From CAYFTL01 sp964346145 (GTDB lineage Bacteria; Bacillota; Clostridia; Christensenellales; Aristaeellaceae), in assembly GCA_964346145.1 (NCBI GenBank), contig CAYFTL010000044.1, forward strand, positions 1 to 14,925: DNA of 14,925 bases. The letters are read 5' to 3'. Under the pieces are notes generated by a model that was given only the letters and a program-made list of their open reading frames with translations, was not told where the DNA came from and did not search any database. Positions 1 through 6,247 of this stretch are shown in pieces; the first letter of the stretch is position 1, and each line of letters starts with the position of its first letter. Both the position numbers and the translations under genes were made by a program.

Positions 1-38
1 ACAAACATGGATAACAGCGGATAAAGCGTAGCTGATTT

Positions 39-83
39 TTGGTAAGGACGAGGTCTCCGGTTCAAATCCGGATAGCAGCTCCA
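39..83 (+). tRNA. 3' half of tRNA-Thr(GGU); 5' half absent
   Basis: The segment reads as a canonical tRNA 3' half: anticodon loop TTGGTAA (39-45, anticodon GGT), anticodon-stem 3' strand GGACG (46-50), five-base variable loop AGGTC (51-55), T stem TCCGG/CCGGA (56-60 and 68-72) around loop TTCAAAT, acceptor 3' strand TAGCAGC (73-79), U73 and encoded CCA (81-83). An intact gene would need CGTCC before the loop and GCTGCTA at the 5' end. Bases 34-38 are GATTT and no matching acceptor strand occurs in 1-38. The match therefore stops exactly at the 5' edge of the anticodon loop. This is what remains on one side when an integrative element recombines in the anticodon loop of a tRNA gene. As it stands the fragment cannot fold into a working tRNA. 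A decayed copy or an assembly join are the alternatives. Confidence 0.75.
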
Positions 84-85
84 TT

Positions 86-130
86 AAACCACAGCACGTG
101 CCCTAGCGCAATGCTGTGGTTTTCTTTTTT
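86..130 (+). terminator. Intrinsic terminator of the tRNA-Thr locus
   Basis: An 11-bp perfect stem (86-96 pairing with 112-122, AAACCACAGCA/TGCTGTGGTTT) with a 15-base loop is followed by C and six T (123-130... TTTTTT). It lies three bases after the tRNA CCA end, the usual position for a tRNA terminator, which suggests that the 3' half stands in its native chromosomal context. Confidence 0.85.
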
Positions 131-318
131 ATATACCTATTTTAGCGCGCATAACATAAAGTGTTTGAAATTTTGTATGCAAACATTAGCGCACTGTAAC
201 TATTGCCAGCATGGCGCTATCAGGGTTGCATAATTTACTAGGCCCATCGGCAATCCCTCCCGCTTAATTCCCACAAATTTATAATTTGACCCGGCCCTGT
301 TTTTTGATGAAGTTTGGC

Positions 319-346
319 TTGCGCCGGGGTTAATATATGGTATAAT
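319..346 (+). promoter_or_regulatory. Promoter of the dehydrogenase/isomerase operon
   Basis: A perfect TATAAT (-10, 341-346) is preceded by TG at 338-339, one base away, giving an extended -10. A TTGCGC -35 (319-324) lies 16 bases upstream. Transcription would start near 353 and give a leader of about 55 bases. Bases 131-318 hold no gene or other signal that I can identify. Confidence 0.7.
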
Positions 347-353
347 TAATCCA

Positions 354-371
354 AATTGCGCAATTACGCAA
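354..371. promoter_or_regulatory. Operator-like palindrome at the transcription start
   Basis: AATTGCGCAATT (354-365) is a perfect 12-bp palindrome. It overlaps a second inverted pair, TTGCG (356-360) and CGCAA (367-371). It lies right after the -10 box, over the expected start of transcription, a classic repressor position. The protein that would bind is not encoded in the window. Confidence 0.5.
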
Positions 372-407
372 CAGTTTCTTAAATTAAAGTCGAGGAGGAT
401 CTATATT

Positions 408-1427
408 ATGGACAAAGTTCGTGTTGCATTGATCGGTTGCGGGGGCATTTGTAGCGGATTTCACGCCAAACATCTAAAAGAATTCGAGGATGTGCAGGTT
501 GTTGCCGTAGCCGATCCCATTGAAGAGCGCCGCGACGCCATGGCCAAATTGTTCGGCGCACAGCGCAAGTACAAAGACCATGACGATCTGTACGACAAGG
601 AAAGCGCCGCAACCTTGGACGCCGTTTACATTATGGTAGAGCCCACCGCCCACGAAAACACTGAACTGCGCGCCATCGACCTGGGCCTACCCTTCTTGGT
701 GGAAAAACCCATGACGATGGATCTCGATTTGGCCGACAAAATTGTCACCCTTGCAGGCGAAAAGAAAATCATCACGGCCGTCGGCTTCCAGGATCGCTAT
801 CTGGACGTGTTCAACATGGTGAAGGACGAACTGCCCAAGCACAAGCCGGGTGGACTGGTCTACGGATCCTGGGTTGGCGGAATCCCCATGGTATGGTGGT
901 GGATGAGAAAAGATACCTGCGGCGGACAGCTGGTTGAGCAAAACATCCACCTGCTGGACGGATTGCGCTACCTATTTGGCGAACCACGCACCGTTTACGC
1001 CACCGCCTCCCGCGGCATCGTTCAAAATGTGCCCACCGCCGAGCGCGGCCTGCCCGATTACGACACCGACGATCACTCCACCGCCGTAATCACCTTCGAT
1101 AACAACTACACGGTTACCCTGGTCAGCGGCTGCTATCTGACGCCCGAATCTCAAGGCCACACCAACGGGCTACAAATCACATTGGAAGATATGACCATAC
1201 AATACCGTTTGCGCCAGAGTGCAACCTTCATCTCCAACAAGGGAACCTTCACCTACCTGACCCAGCAGAACCAGGGTCTGACCGAAGACCGCACCTTCAT
1301 CGACGCCGTGAAATCGGGAGACGGTTCCAAAATTCGTTCCAGCTACGCCGATGCCCTAAAATCTTTGCGCCTGGGTTTCGCCGCCAACGAATCCATGGAC
1401 ACCGGCAAGGTCATTACGCTGAAGTAA
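408..1427 (+). CDS. Gfo/Idh/MocA-family NAD(P)-dependent dehydrogenase
   Basis: Cytoplasmic sugar/polyol oxidoreductase of 339 residues, a normal length for the family. The N-terminal Rossmann fold carries the dinucleotide-binding glycine motif IGCGGI (residues 9-14) and the family signature EKP (99-101), whose lysine is the usual catalytic or cofactor residue. The C-terminal half carries GGQLVEQNIHLLDGLRYLFG (172-191), which matches the family pattern that supplies the catalytic His (H181) and Asp (D184). Family members oxidise hydroxyls of inositols, sugars or sugar acids; the substrate here is unknown. The ATG has AGGAGG at 393-398, nine bases upstream. The gene is followed after 48 bases by the isomerase gene, probably in one transcript from the promoter at 319-346. 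Its sugar-importer neighbours support a role in carbohydrate breakdown. Confidence 0.9.
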   Translation: MDKVRVALIGCGGICSGFHAKHLKEFEDVQVVAVADPIEERRDAMAKLFGAQRKYKDHDDLYDKESAATLDAVYIMVEPTAHENTELRAIDLGLPFLVEKPMTMDLDLADKIVTLAGEKKIITAVGFQDRYLDVFNMVKDELPKHKPGGLVYGSWVGGIPMVWWWMRKDTCGGQLVEQNIHLLDGLRYLFGEPRTVYATASRGIVQNVPTAERGLPDYDTDDHSTAVITFDNNYTVTLVSGCYLTPESQGHTNGLQITLEDMTIQYRLRQSATFISNKGTFTYLTQQNQGLTEDRTFIDAVKSGDGSKIRSSYADALKSLRLGFAANESMDTGKVITLK

Positions 1428-1475
1428 CCTTTGCCTTCGGTTGCCACTTGAGTTAAAGAAAGGGTGTAAAATCCT

Positions 1476-2228
1476 ATGCGTTTTTGTATTCCAGTTCCCT
1501 GTTTTTATAGCAAAATCCCGTTTACCGATGCGCTAAAGCGCATTGCCGATATGGGCTTTGACGCGGCCGAAACCTACGATTGGTCCACCTTGGACTTTGA
1601 AGCGGTGCGCGCAGCTTGTGAAGAGACCGGCGTTGAGCTGTTGAGCATGTGCACCTCCAATTTCGAGCTGACCGATCCCTCTAGGCGCCAAGCCTGGCTG
1701 GACGGCTTGCGCGAAAGCTGTGAAGCCGCCCAGAAAATGGGCGTTAAACGCTTGATTACCCAGGTTGGGCAAGACACCGGAGCCCGCCGCGAGTTTCAGC
1801 ATGCGTCCATCGTAGAAGGATTAAGGGCCGGAAAAGCCATTTTGGAAGACAGCGGAATCACCATGATGGTCGAGCCGCTAAACACATTGGTCAACCATAA
1901 GGGCTACTATCTGTGGTCGGCTGTAGAGGGCTTTGAAATCGTTCGGGAAGTAAACAGCCCCAATGTAAAGTTGATATACGACATCTATCACCAACAGGTG
2001 ATGGAAGGCAATATCATCCCCAACGTCACTCAAAACCTGGACTGTATCGCCCATCTGCACTGCGCAGGCCACCCCGGGCGCAACGAATTGCAGTACGGCG
2101 AAAACGACTACAAGGTGATTTTCAAGGCCATCGACGATGCCGGATACACCGGCGCCTGCGGCCTGGAATACAATCCGCTGCTTGAACCCGAAGAAAGTCT
2201 GCGCGAATTTAAGCGCATCTATTTGTAA
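1476..2228 (+). CDS. Hydroxypyruvate-isomerase-like sugar isomerase/epimerase (TIM barrel)
   Basis: A 250-residue xylose-isomerase-like TIM barrel, resembling the Hyi/OtnI group more than generic epimerases. Visible family blocks are VEPLN (132-136), YDIYHQQVMEGN (168-179), HCAGHPGR (195-202), GENDY (208-212) and GLEYNP (229-234). By analogy the metal ligands would be E133, D169, H195 or its neighbour, and E231. In the family the residue preceding the PGR block is often Gln in 'hiQiadvPGR'; here it is H195, so substrate choice may differ. Known members isomerise hydroxypyruvate or 2-keto/2-oxo-tetronate-type substrates. Only a weak ribosome site (AGGGTG, 1461-1466) precedes the ATG, consistent with coupling to the upstream dehydrogenase. 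The pair could carry out oxidation then isomerisation of one sugar; the exact reaction is an inference. Confidence 0.85.
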   Translation: MRFCIPVPCFYSKIPFTDALKRIADMGFDAAETYDWSTLDFEAVRAACEETGVELLSMCTSNFELTDPSRRQAWLDGLRESCEAAQKMGVKRLITQVGQDTGARREFQHASIVEGLRAGKAILEDSGITMMVEPLNTLVNHKGYYLWSAVEGFEIVREVNSPNVKLIYDIYHQQVMEGNIIPNVTQNLDCIAHLHCAGHPGRNELQYGENDYKVIFKAIDDAGYTGACGLEYNPLLEPEESLREFKRIYL

Positions 2229-2237
2229 AACCTCCTT

Positions 2238-2266
2238 AGGACAGCCATACATTGGCTGTCCTTTTT
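2238..2266 (+). terminator. Intrinsic terminator of the dehydrogenase/isomerase operon
   Basis: A 10-bp perfect stem AGGACAGCCA/TGGCTGTCCT (2238-2247 and 2253-2262) with loop TACAT is followed by a T run to 2266. It begins ten bases after the isomerase stop codon and closes the operon. Confidence 0.9.
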
Positions 2267-2301
2267 CGTAAAAAAACGCCTCTTCCAAAGGCAAAAAATG
2301 G

Positions 2302-2332
2302 TTGCATAGCTTTGTAAGCTATGCGTTAATAT
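2302..2332 (+). promoter_or_regulatory. Candidate promoter with inverted repeat before the first binding-protein gene
   Basis: TTGCAT (2302-2307) and TAATAT (2327-2332) could be -35 and -10 boxes with a long 19-base spacer. The spacer is nearly filled by a 9-bp perfect inverted repeat, GCATAGCTT (2304-2312) and AAGCTATGC (2316-2324), around TGT. A palindrome between the two boxes is typical of repressor or MerR-type activator binding. It could also be a small RNA hairpin; no T run follows, so it is not a terminator. Confidence 0.45.
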
Positions 2333-2380
2333 AAGTGGCGAGTATCAACCTTGTGCAAAAATCTTGGAGGTGGATGGAAA

Positions 2381-4126
2381 TTGAAAAAGTTTTCTAAACT
2401 ACTGAGCTTGTTGCTGATCGTGCCCATACTACTGACCATGTCCGCTTTTGCCCAGGCTCCAGAATCCACTGAGGCTGCCGAAACGACAGAAGTTGCCGAA
2501 ATCGAAGAAACTACCGAAGATGCCGAAGAAATAGAAAAAACCGCCGAAGCGCCGACTGAAGCCGCCAACAAAATCCCGGAAACTGAAAAAACCGAAGAGG
2601 TCGAAAAGATACCGGGGACCATTTATCGTCAAAATTTTGGTACCAACGCAACCCAACTTCCCATTACCACGGACGACGTGACGTTGGTCATATGGAAGAA
2701 TTTCACCTCCACCGTAATGGAGGATCTGTCCGAATGCGCAGCTTTTCAAGAGCTGGAAAAGCGAACAGGCGTTAAGACCGAATTCGTTTATCCCCCCGTC
2801 AACCAAGTAGAAGAAAACTTTAACCTGCGCATAGCCTCCAACGATTTGCCCCACATGTTTGCCGTTCCGCCGAATTACAAGGGCGGCGTGGAAAAGGCAG
2901 TGGAAGACAAAATCTATATACCCATCAGCGATTACATGGATCAGGGTCTGACGCCAAATCTAAAATATCTGATCGATACTTACCCTGAGCTCGCAATCGA
3001 TATGCGGCTGGACTCGGGCCAAATCGTGGGCTGGCATATGATAGACTATGTGCCCTCCTCCCCGTGGAGCGGTCTTTGGGTGCGCCAGGACATGCTGGAC
3101 GAATGCGGACTGCAGGTGCCTGAAACCATCGAGGATTGGACCAATATGCTGCGGGCTTTTAAGGAAAAATACGGCGCCGTGCTGGGCTTTAATATCGAAG
3201 ACGGCCACGGCGTAAAAACCAATTATCAATTTGTTGCTTCGTACGATACCGCTTACGTATGGTTCGCCAAAGACGGCAAGACCGCCACATTCGGTCCCAC
3301 GGAACCTGGATACAAAGACTTTCTAGCCCTGCTAAACGGCTGGTATAGCGAAGGGCTTGTGGATCCGGATTTCTCCACCCTGACAAGCGATTCCTATTAC
3401 GCCAAGATGGCCGACGGCACTTACGGCGCTTTCGGCTCCGCTTACGGCGAAATTGGGCAAGCCAAGGTCACTGGAATGTCCTTAAACCCGCAGTACAAGT
3501 TGCTTGCGGTGCCTATGCCGGCAGGTCACGAAGGACAAAATCTGCACCTGCGCCAATACGACCGCACTGTGCGTACCGATCAAGATTTTCTAACCCAACG
3601 CTGCGTGGACGATGGAGTCGCCGAAATCGCTATGCAGTGGAAGGATTACTGGTACAGCCAGGAGGGTGGCGACCTGATGTCCTACGGGCCGGAAGGTGTA
3701 TCCTACGAATGGCAGGAGGATAACACGCTAAAATGGATCTATGAGGAAACCGGGATCATTGAAAAAGGTGAGGACAAAGATTTCTGGACCGTTTATCCCA
3801 AGTTTAAGCTGCACGCCTGGGCCTATTTGCGCGACTCCACCGCTTACGAAAACCAGCCTGAAGTGTGGCAATCGATTGAGGCCTGGAGCAGCACCGATGC
3901 CGATTGGTATATGCCCCCCATTTCCCACACCGCAGAAGAGAACGAAGAGCTGTCCCGGATCATGGCTGATATCGAAACCTACACCGAAGAAATGACCTAT
4001 AAGTTTATATCCGGTCAGGAATCGTTGGACAACTTTGATACCTTTGTAGAAAACATTGAGGGTATGAACATTGACGCAGCCATCAAAATCAAACAAGATG
4101 CGTTAGACCGCTATTTGGCACGCTAG
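2381..4126 (+). CDS. Extracellular sugar-binding protein of an LplA/YtcQ-type ABC importer, copy 1
   Basis: A 581-residue solute-binding protein expected outside the membrane. A TTG start at 2381 is chosen because GGAGGTGG (2366-2373) lies seven bases before it and because the product then begins with a signal peptide (MKKFSKLLSL, hydrophobic to about residue 22, AFA-QA cleavage site near 24-26). Residues 27-79 form a Thr/Glu/Ala-rich linker. The folded part begins near IYRQNFGTNATQLP and carries family blocks such as SPWSGLWVRQDML, EGGDLMSYGPEGVSYEW and, near the end, KIKQDALDRY. There is no lipobox cysteine, unusual for a Gram-positive binding protein. It is very similar to the next gene over the folded part, so the two are tandem duplicates. 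Terminators on both sides make this gene monocistronic: it must work with permeases made from another transcript, most simply those at 6248-8608. Ligand unknown. Confidence 0.9.
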   Translation: MKKFSKLLSLLLIVPILLTMSAFAQAPESTEAAETTEVAEIEETTEDAEEIEKTAEAPTEAANKIPETEKTEEVEKIPGTIYRQNFGTNATQLPITTDDVTLVIWKNFTSTVMEDLSECAAFQELEKRTGVKTEFVYPPVNQVEENFNLRIASNDLPHMFAVPPNYKGGVEKAVEDKIYIPISDYMDQGLTPNLKYLIDTYPELAIDMRLDSGQIVGWHMIDYVPSSPWSGLWVRQDMLDECGLQVPETIEDWTNMLRAFKEKYGAVLGFNIEDGHGVKTNYQFVASYDTAYVWFAKDGKTATFGPTEPGYKDFLALLNGWYSEGLVDPDFSTLTSDSYYAKMADGTYGAFGSAYGEIGQAKVTGMSLNPQYKLLAVPMPAGHEGQNLHLRQYDRTVRTDQDFLTQRCVDDGVAEIAMQWKDYWYSQEGGDLMSYGPEGVSYEWQEDNTLKWIYEETGIIEKGEDKDFWTVYPKFKLHAWAYLRDSTAYENQPEVWQSIEAWSSTDADWYMPPISHTAEENEELSRIMADIETYTEEMTYKFISGQESLDNFDTFVENIEGMNIDAAIKIKQDALDRYLAR

Positions 4127-4164
4127 CTTCCAAATCCATGAATCGTTAAATATATCTTTCCACA

Positions 4165-4200
4165 AATTTCCGGGCAAAATTTTGCCCGGAAATTCTTTTT
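4165..4200 (+). terminator. Intrinsic terminator after binding protein 1
   Basis: A 30-base perfect palindrome (4165-4194; arms AATTTCCGGGCAAAA and its complement) is followed by C and five T. It lies 38 bases after the stop codon and separates copy 1 from copy 2. Confidence 0.9.
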
Positions 4201-4305
4201 GGTTTGATAGAAATGGTAGCCGGCACCGTTTATTTCTTTGCATCCTCCATATTTTACATACTTTTCGCAAAAGTTTACGCAACATACAAGTGCTACAAAA
4301 TTAGA

Positions 4306-4334
4306 TTGCAAATTTAACTTTTTTGTGGTTAAAT
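4306..4334 (+). promoter_or_regulatory. Promoter of the binding protein 2-permease operon
   Basis: TTGCAA (-35, 4306-4311) and TTAAAT (-10, 4329-4334) are spaced by an optimal 17 bases. The expected start of transcription is near 4341, leaving a leader of about 42 bases. This shows that copy 2 and the permeases are transcribed separately from copy 1. Confidence 0.6.
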
Positions 4335-4342
4335 ATATGTAA

Positions 4343-4359
4343 CACGTAAACTATACGTG
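4343..4359. promoter_or_regulatory. Inverted repeat just after the transcription start
   Basis: CACGTA (4343-4348) and TACGTG (4354-4359) form 6-bp arms around AACTA. The position immediately downstream of the predicted start fits a repressor operator. The half-sites differ from those at 354-371 and 2304-2324, so if all are real they are probably read by different regulators. Confidence 0.4.
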
Positions 4360-4382
4360 AATAATTTTGGAGGTGTATGTAA

Positions 4383-6134
4383 TTGAAAAAACTCTCAAAA
4401 CTCCTTTGCCTATTGTTGGCGATGTCCATGTTCCTATCCGCCGCCGGGTTTGCAGAAGCCCCAGATTCCGGTGAGGACACCGAAGCCACGGAAACTGTGG
4501 AGGCCACCGAGCCTACCGAAGATACGAAGGCTACAGACGGCACCGAAACAGCCGATCAGGCAACTAATGAGAGCGAAACCCAAGACGCTGCCGCAACGCC
4601 CGCTCAAGAAAAAGAGCGCGGCGTCATTTATCGCCAAAACTACGGAACCAACGCAACCCAGCTTCCCATCACCACGGACGATGTAACCTTGGTTGTGTGG
4701 CGTGAGTTTACTTCGACCATCATGGAAGACCTTTCCGAAAACCTGACATTTCAGGAGCTGGAAAAACGAACCGGCGTTAAAGTTGAATTTGTATATCCTC
4801 CGGTAAACCAAGCAGAGGAAAACTTCAGCTTGCGCGTCGCATCCGGCGATCTTCCCCACATGTTCTCCAACCCGCCAGAATACAAGGGCGGATACGACAA
4901 AGGCGTGGATGACGGAGTTTACCTCCCTATCAACGAATATATGGAAAAAGGGTTTACTCCCAACCTGAAATATTTGTTTGAAAACTATCCCGACATCGCC
5001 AAGGATATGACCTTGGACTCCGGATTGATCGTAGGCTGGCACATGCTGGATTACGTACCTTCCTCCCCCTGGAGCGGCCTGTGGGTGCGCCAAGACATGC
5101 TGGAAGAGTGCGGTTTGGAGCCGCCTAAAACCATCGACGATTGGACCAATATGCTGCGCACATTTAAAGAAAAATACGGCGCGGTGTTGGGCTGCAACAT
5201 TAAAGACTGGTATGGCGTTGCCACCAACTATCAATTCGTATCTTCCTATGACACCGGCTACGAATGGTTTGCCAAGGATGGCAAGACGGCCACCTTTGGA
5301 CCCATTGAACCCGGGTATAAAGACTTTTTAACTTTGTTGAATCAATGGTATGCAGAAGGCTTGCTGGATCCTGACTTCTCCACCAACACTCATGAAGCCT
5401 TCCAAGCCAAAATGGCCGATGGCACTTACGGCGCTTTCGGTTCCGCCTACGGCGAAATCGGCCAGGCCAAGGTCACCGGCATGAACGCAAACCCCAATTA
5501 TAAACTCCTCGCCGTCCCCCAGCCCACCAGCCGTGACGGCCAGACCATCCACCTGCGTCAGGCCGACCGCACCGTGCGCGATGGCGATAAGGACATTTTC
5601 ACCTACCGTTGCGTGGACGAGGGCATTGCCGATGTGGCTATGCAGTGGAAAGACTATTGGTACAGCCAGGAGGGCGGCGACCTGATGTCTTACGGACCGG
5701 AAGGCGTGTCCTACGAATGGCAGGAAGACAATACACTGAAATGGATATATGAAGATACGGGCGTCATCGAAAAGGGCGAAGACAAAGACTTCTGGACCGT
5801 TTATCCCAAATTCAAACTGCACAACTGGGGATATTTGCGCGACTCTACCGCATACGAAATGCAGCCCGAAGTGTGGCAAGCCATTGAAGCGTGGGGCACG
5901 GTCGAACCCGACTGGTTCATGCCTCCGGTAGCACACACCCCCGAAGAGAGCGAAGAGTTGTCCCGTATCATGACCGATATCAAAACCTATCGCGAAGAGA
6001 TGACCTACAAGTTTATCTCGGGCCAAGAACCTTTGGAGAATTTTGAAATGTTTGTAGAAAACATTAAGAGCATGAACATTGACGGAGCCATCAAGATCAA
6101 GCAAGACGCGCTGGATCGCTACTTGGCACGTTAG
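4383..6134 (+). CDS. Extracellular sugar-binding protein of an LplA/YtcQ-type ABC importer, copy 2
   Basis: A 583-residue secreted solute-binding protein and close paralogue of the gene at 2381. The TTG start at 4383 has GGAGGTG (4370-4376) six to seven bases upstream. The signal peptide (MKKLSKLLCL, hydrophobic to about residue 22) ends in a GFA-EA type site near 24-26. C9 lies inside the hydrophobic core and not in a lipobox, so lipid anchoring is not evident. Residues 27-80 are a Thr/Glu/Asp-rich linker that matches copy 1 in length and composition but hardly in sequence. From IYRQNYGTNATQLPITTDD onward the two proteins align almost without gaps, including SPWSGLWVRQDML and EGGDLMSYGPEGVSYEW. 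It is the first gene of the operon with the permeases at 6248 and 7715, so it is the cognate receptor of that importer. Ligand unknown, probably an oligosaccharide or sugar derivative by family analogy. Confidence 0.92.
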   Translation: MKKLSKLLCLLLAMSMFLSAAGFAEAPDSGEDTEATETVEATEPTEDTKATDGTETADQATNESETQDAAATPAQEKERGVIYRQNYGTNATQLPITTDDVTLVVWREFTSTIMEDLSENLTFQELEKRTGVKVEFVYPPVNQAEENFSLRVASGDLPHMFSNPPEYKGGYDKGVDDGVYLPINEYMEKGFTPNLKYLFENYPDIAKDMTLDSGLIVGWHMLDYVPSSPWSGLWVRQDMLEECGLEPPKTIDDWTNMLRTFKEKYGAVLGCNIKDWYGVATNYQFVSSYDTGYEWFAKDGKTATFGPIEPGYKDFLTLLNQWYAEGLLDPDFSTNTHEAFQAKMADGTYGAFGSAYGEIGQAKVTGMNANPNYKLLAVPQPTSRDGQTIHLRQADRTVRDGDKDIFTYRCVDEGIADVAMQWKDYWYSQEGGDLMSYGPEGVSYEWQEDNTLKWIYEDTGVIEKGEDKDFWTVYPKFKLHNWGYLRDSTAYEMQPEVWQAIEAWGTVEPDWFMPPVAHTPEESEELSRIMTDIKTYREEMTYKFISGQEPLENFEMFVENIKSMNIDGAIKIKQDALDRYLAR

Positions 6135-6150
6135 TTGATCGATCTCCCAC

Positions 6151-6237
6151 TATAAAAAAGGCCTGCCATGACCGGATAAGGAAAATCCTCGTCCGGTCAT
6201 GTACATTGAATCTCGTTTATTATAAAAAAGGCAGGAG
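6151..6237 (+). promoter_or_regulatory. Structured intercistronic leader with hairpin, direct repeats and possible anti-SD
   Basis: Between the binding protein and the first permease lies a 10-bp stem CATGACCGGA/TCCGGTCATG (6167-6176 and 6192-6201), with a smaller AGGA/TCCT hairpin in its loop. No T run follows, so it is not a standard terminator. An identical 12-base repeat, TATAAAAAAGGC, flanks it at 6151-6162 and 6221-6232. CCTGCC (6162-6167) is complementary to GGCAGG (6230-6235), which overlaps the permease ribosome site AGGAG (6233-6237). The structure could protect the abundant binding-protein mRNA from decay, or lower permease translation. Confidence 0.55.
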
Positions 6238-6247
6238 TTGATTCACC

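Noticed and set aside
1..83. Complete tRNA or tmRNA 3' end
   Set aside because: No 5' acceptor or anticodon strand pairs with the 3' half. The CAGCTCCA end resembles tmRNA, but standard tRNA geometry (five-base T stem, variable loop AGGTC, encoded CCA) fits better and a tmRNA T arm would leave three unpaired bases.
2351..2380. Upstream TTG start adding ten residues to binding protein 1
   Set aside because: It lies before the ribosome site and would place a glycine-rich stretch ahead of the signal peptide.
4434..5234. Long leftward open frames (also 5328-6104 and 11858-12667) opposite the binding-protein genes
   Set aside because: They are antisense shadows of well-supported genes, a result of codon usage poor in reverse stop codons. 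They lack start signals.
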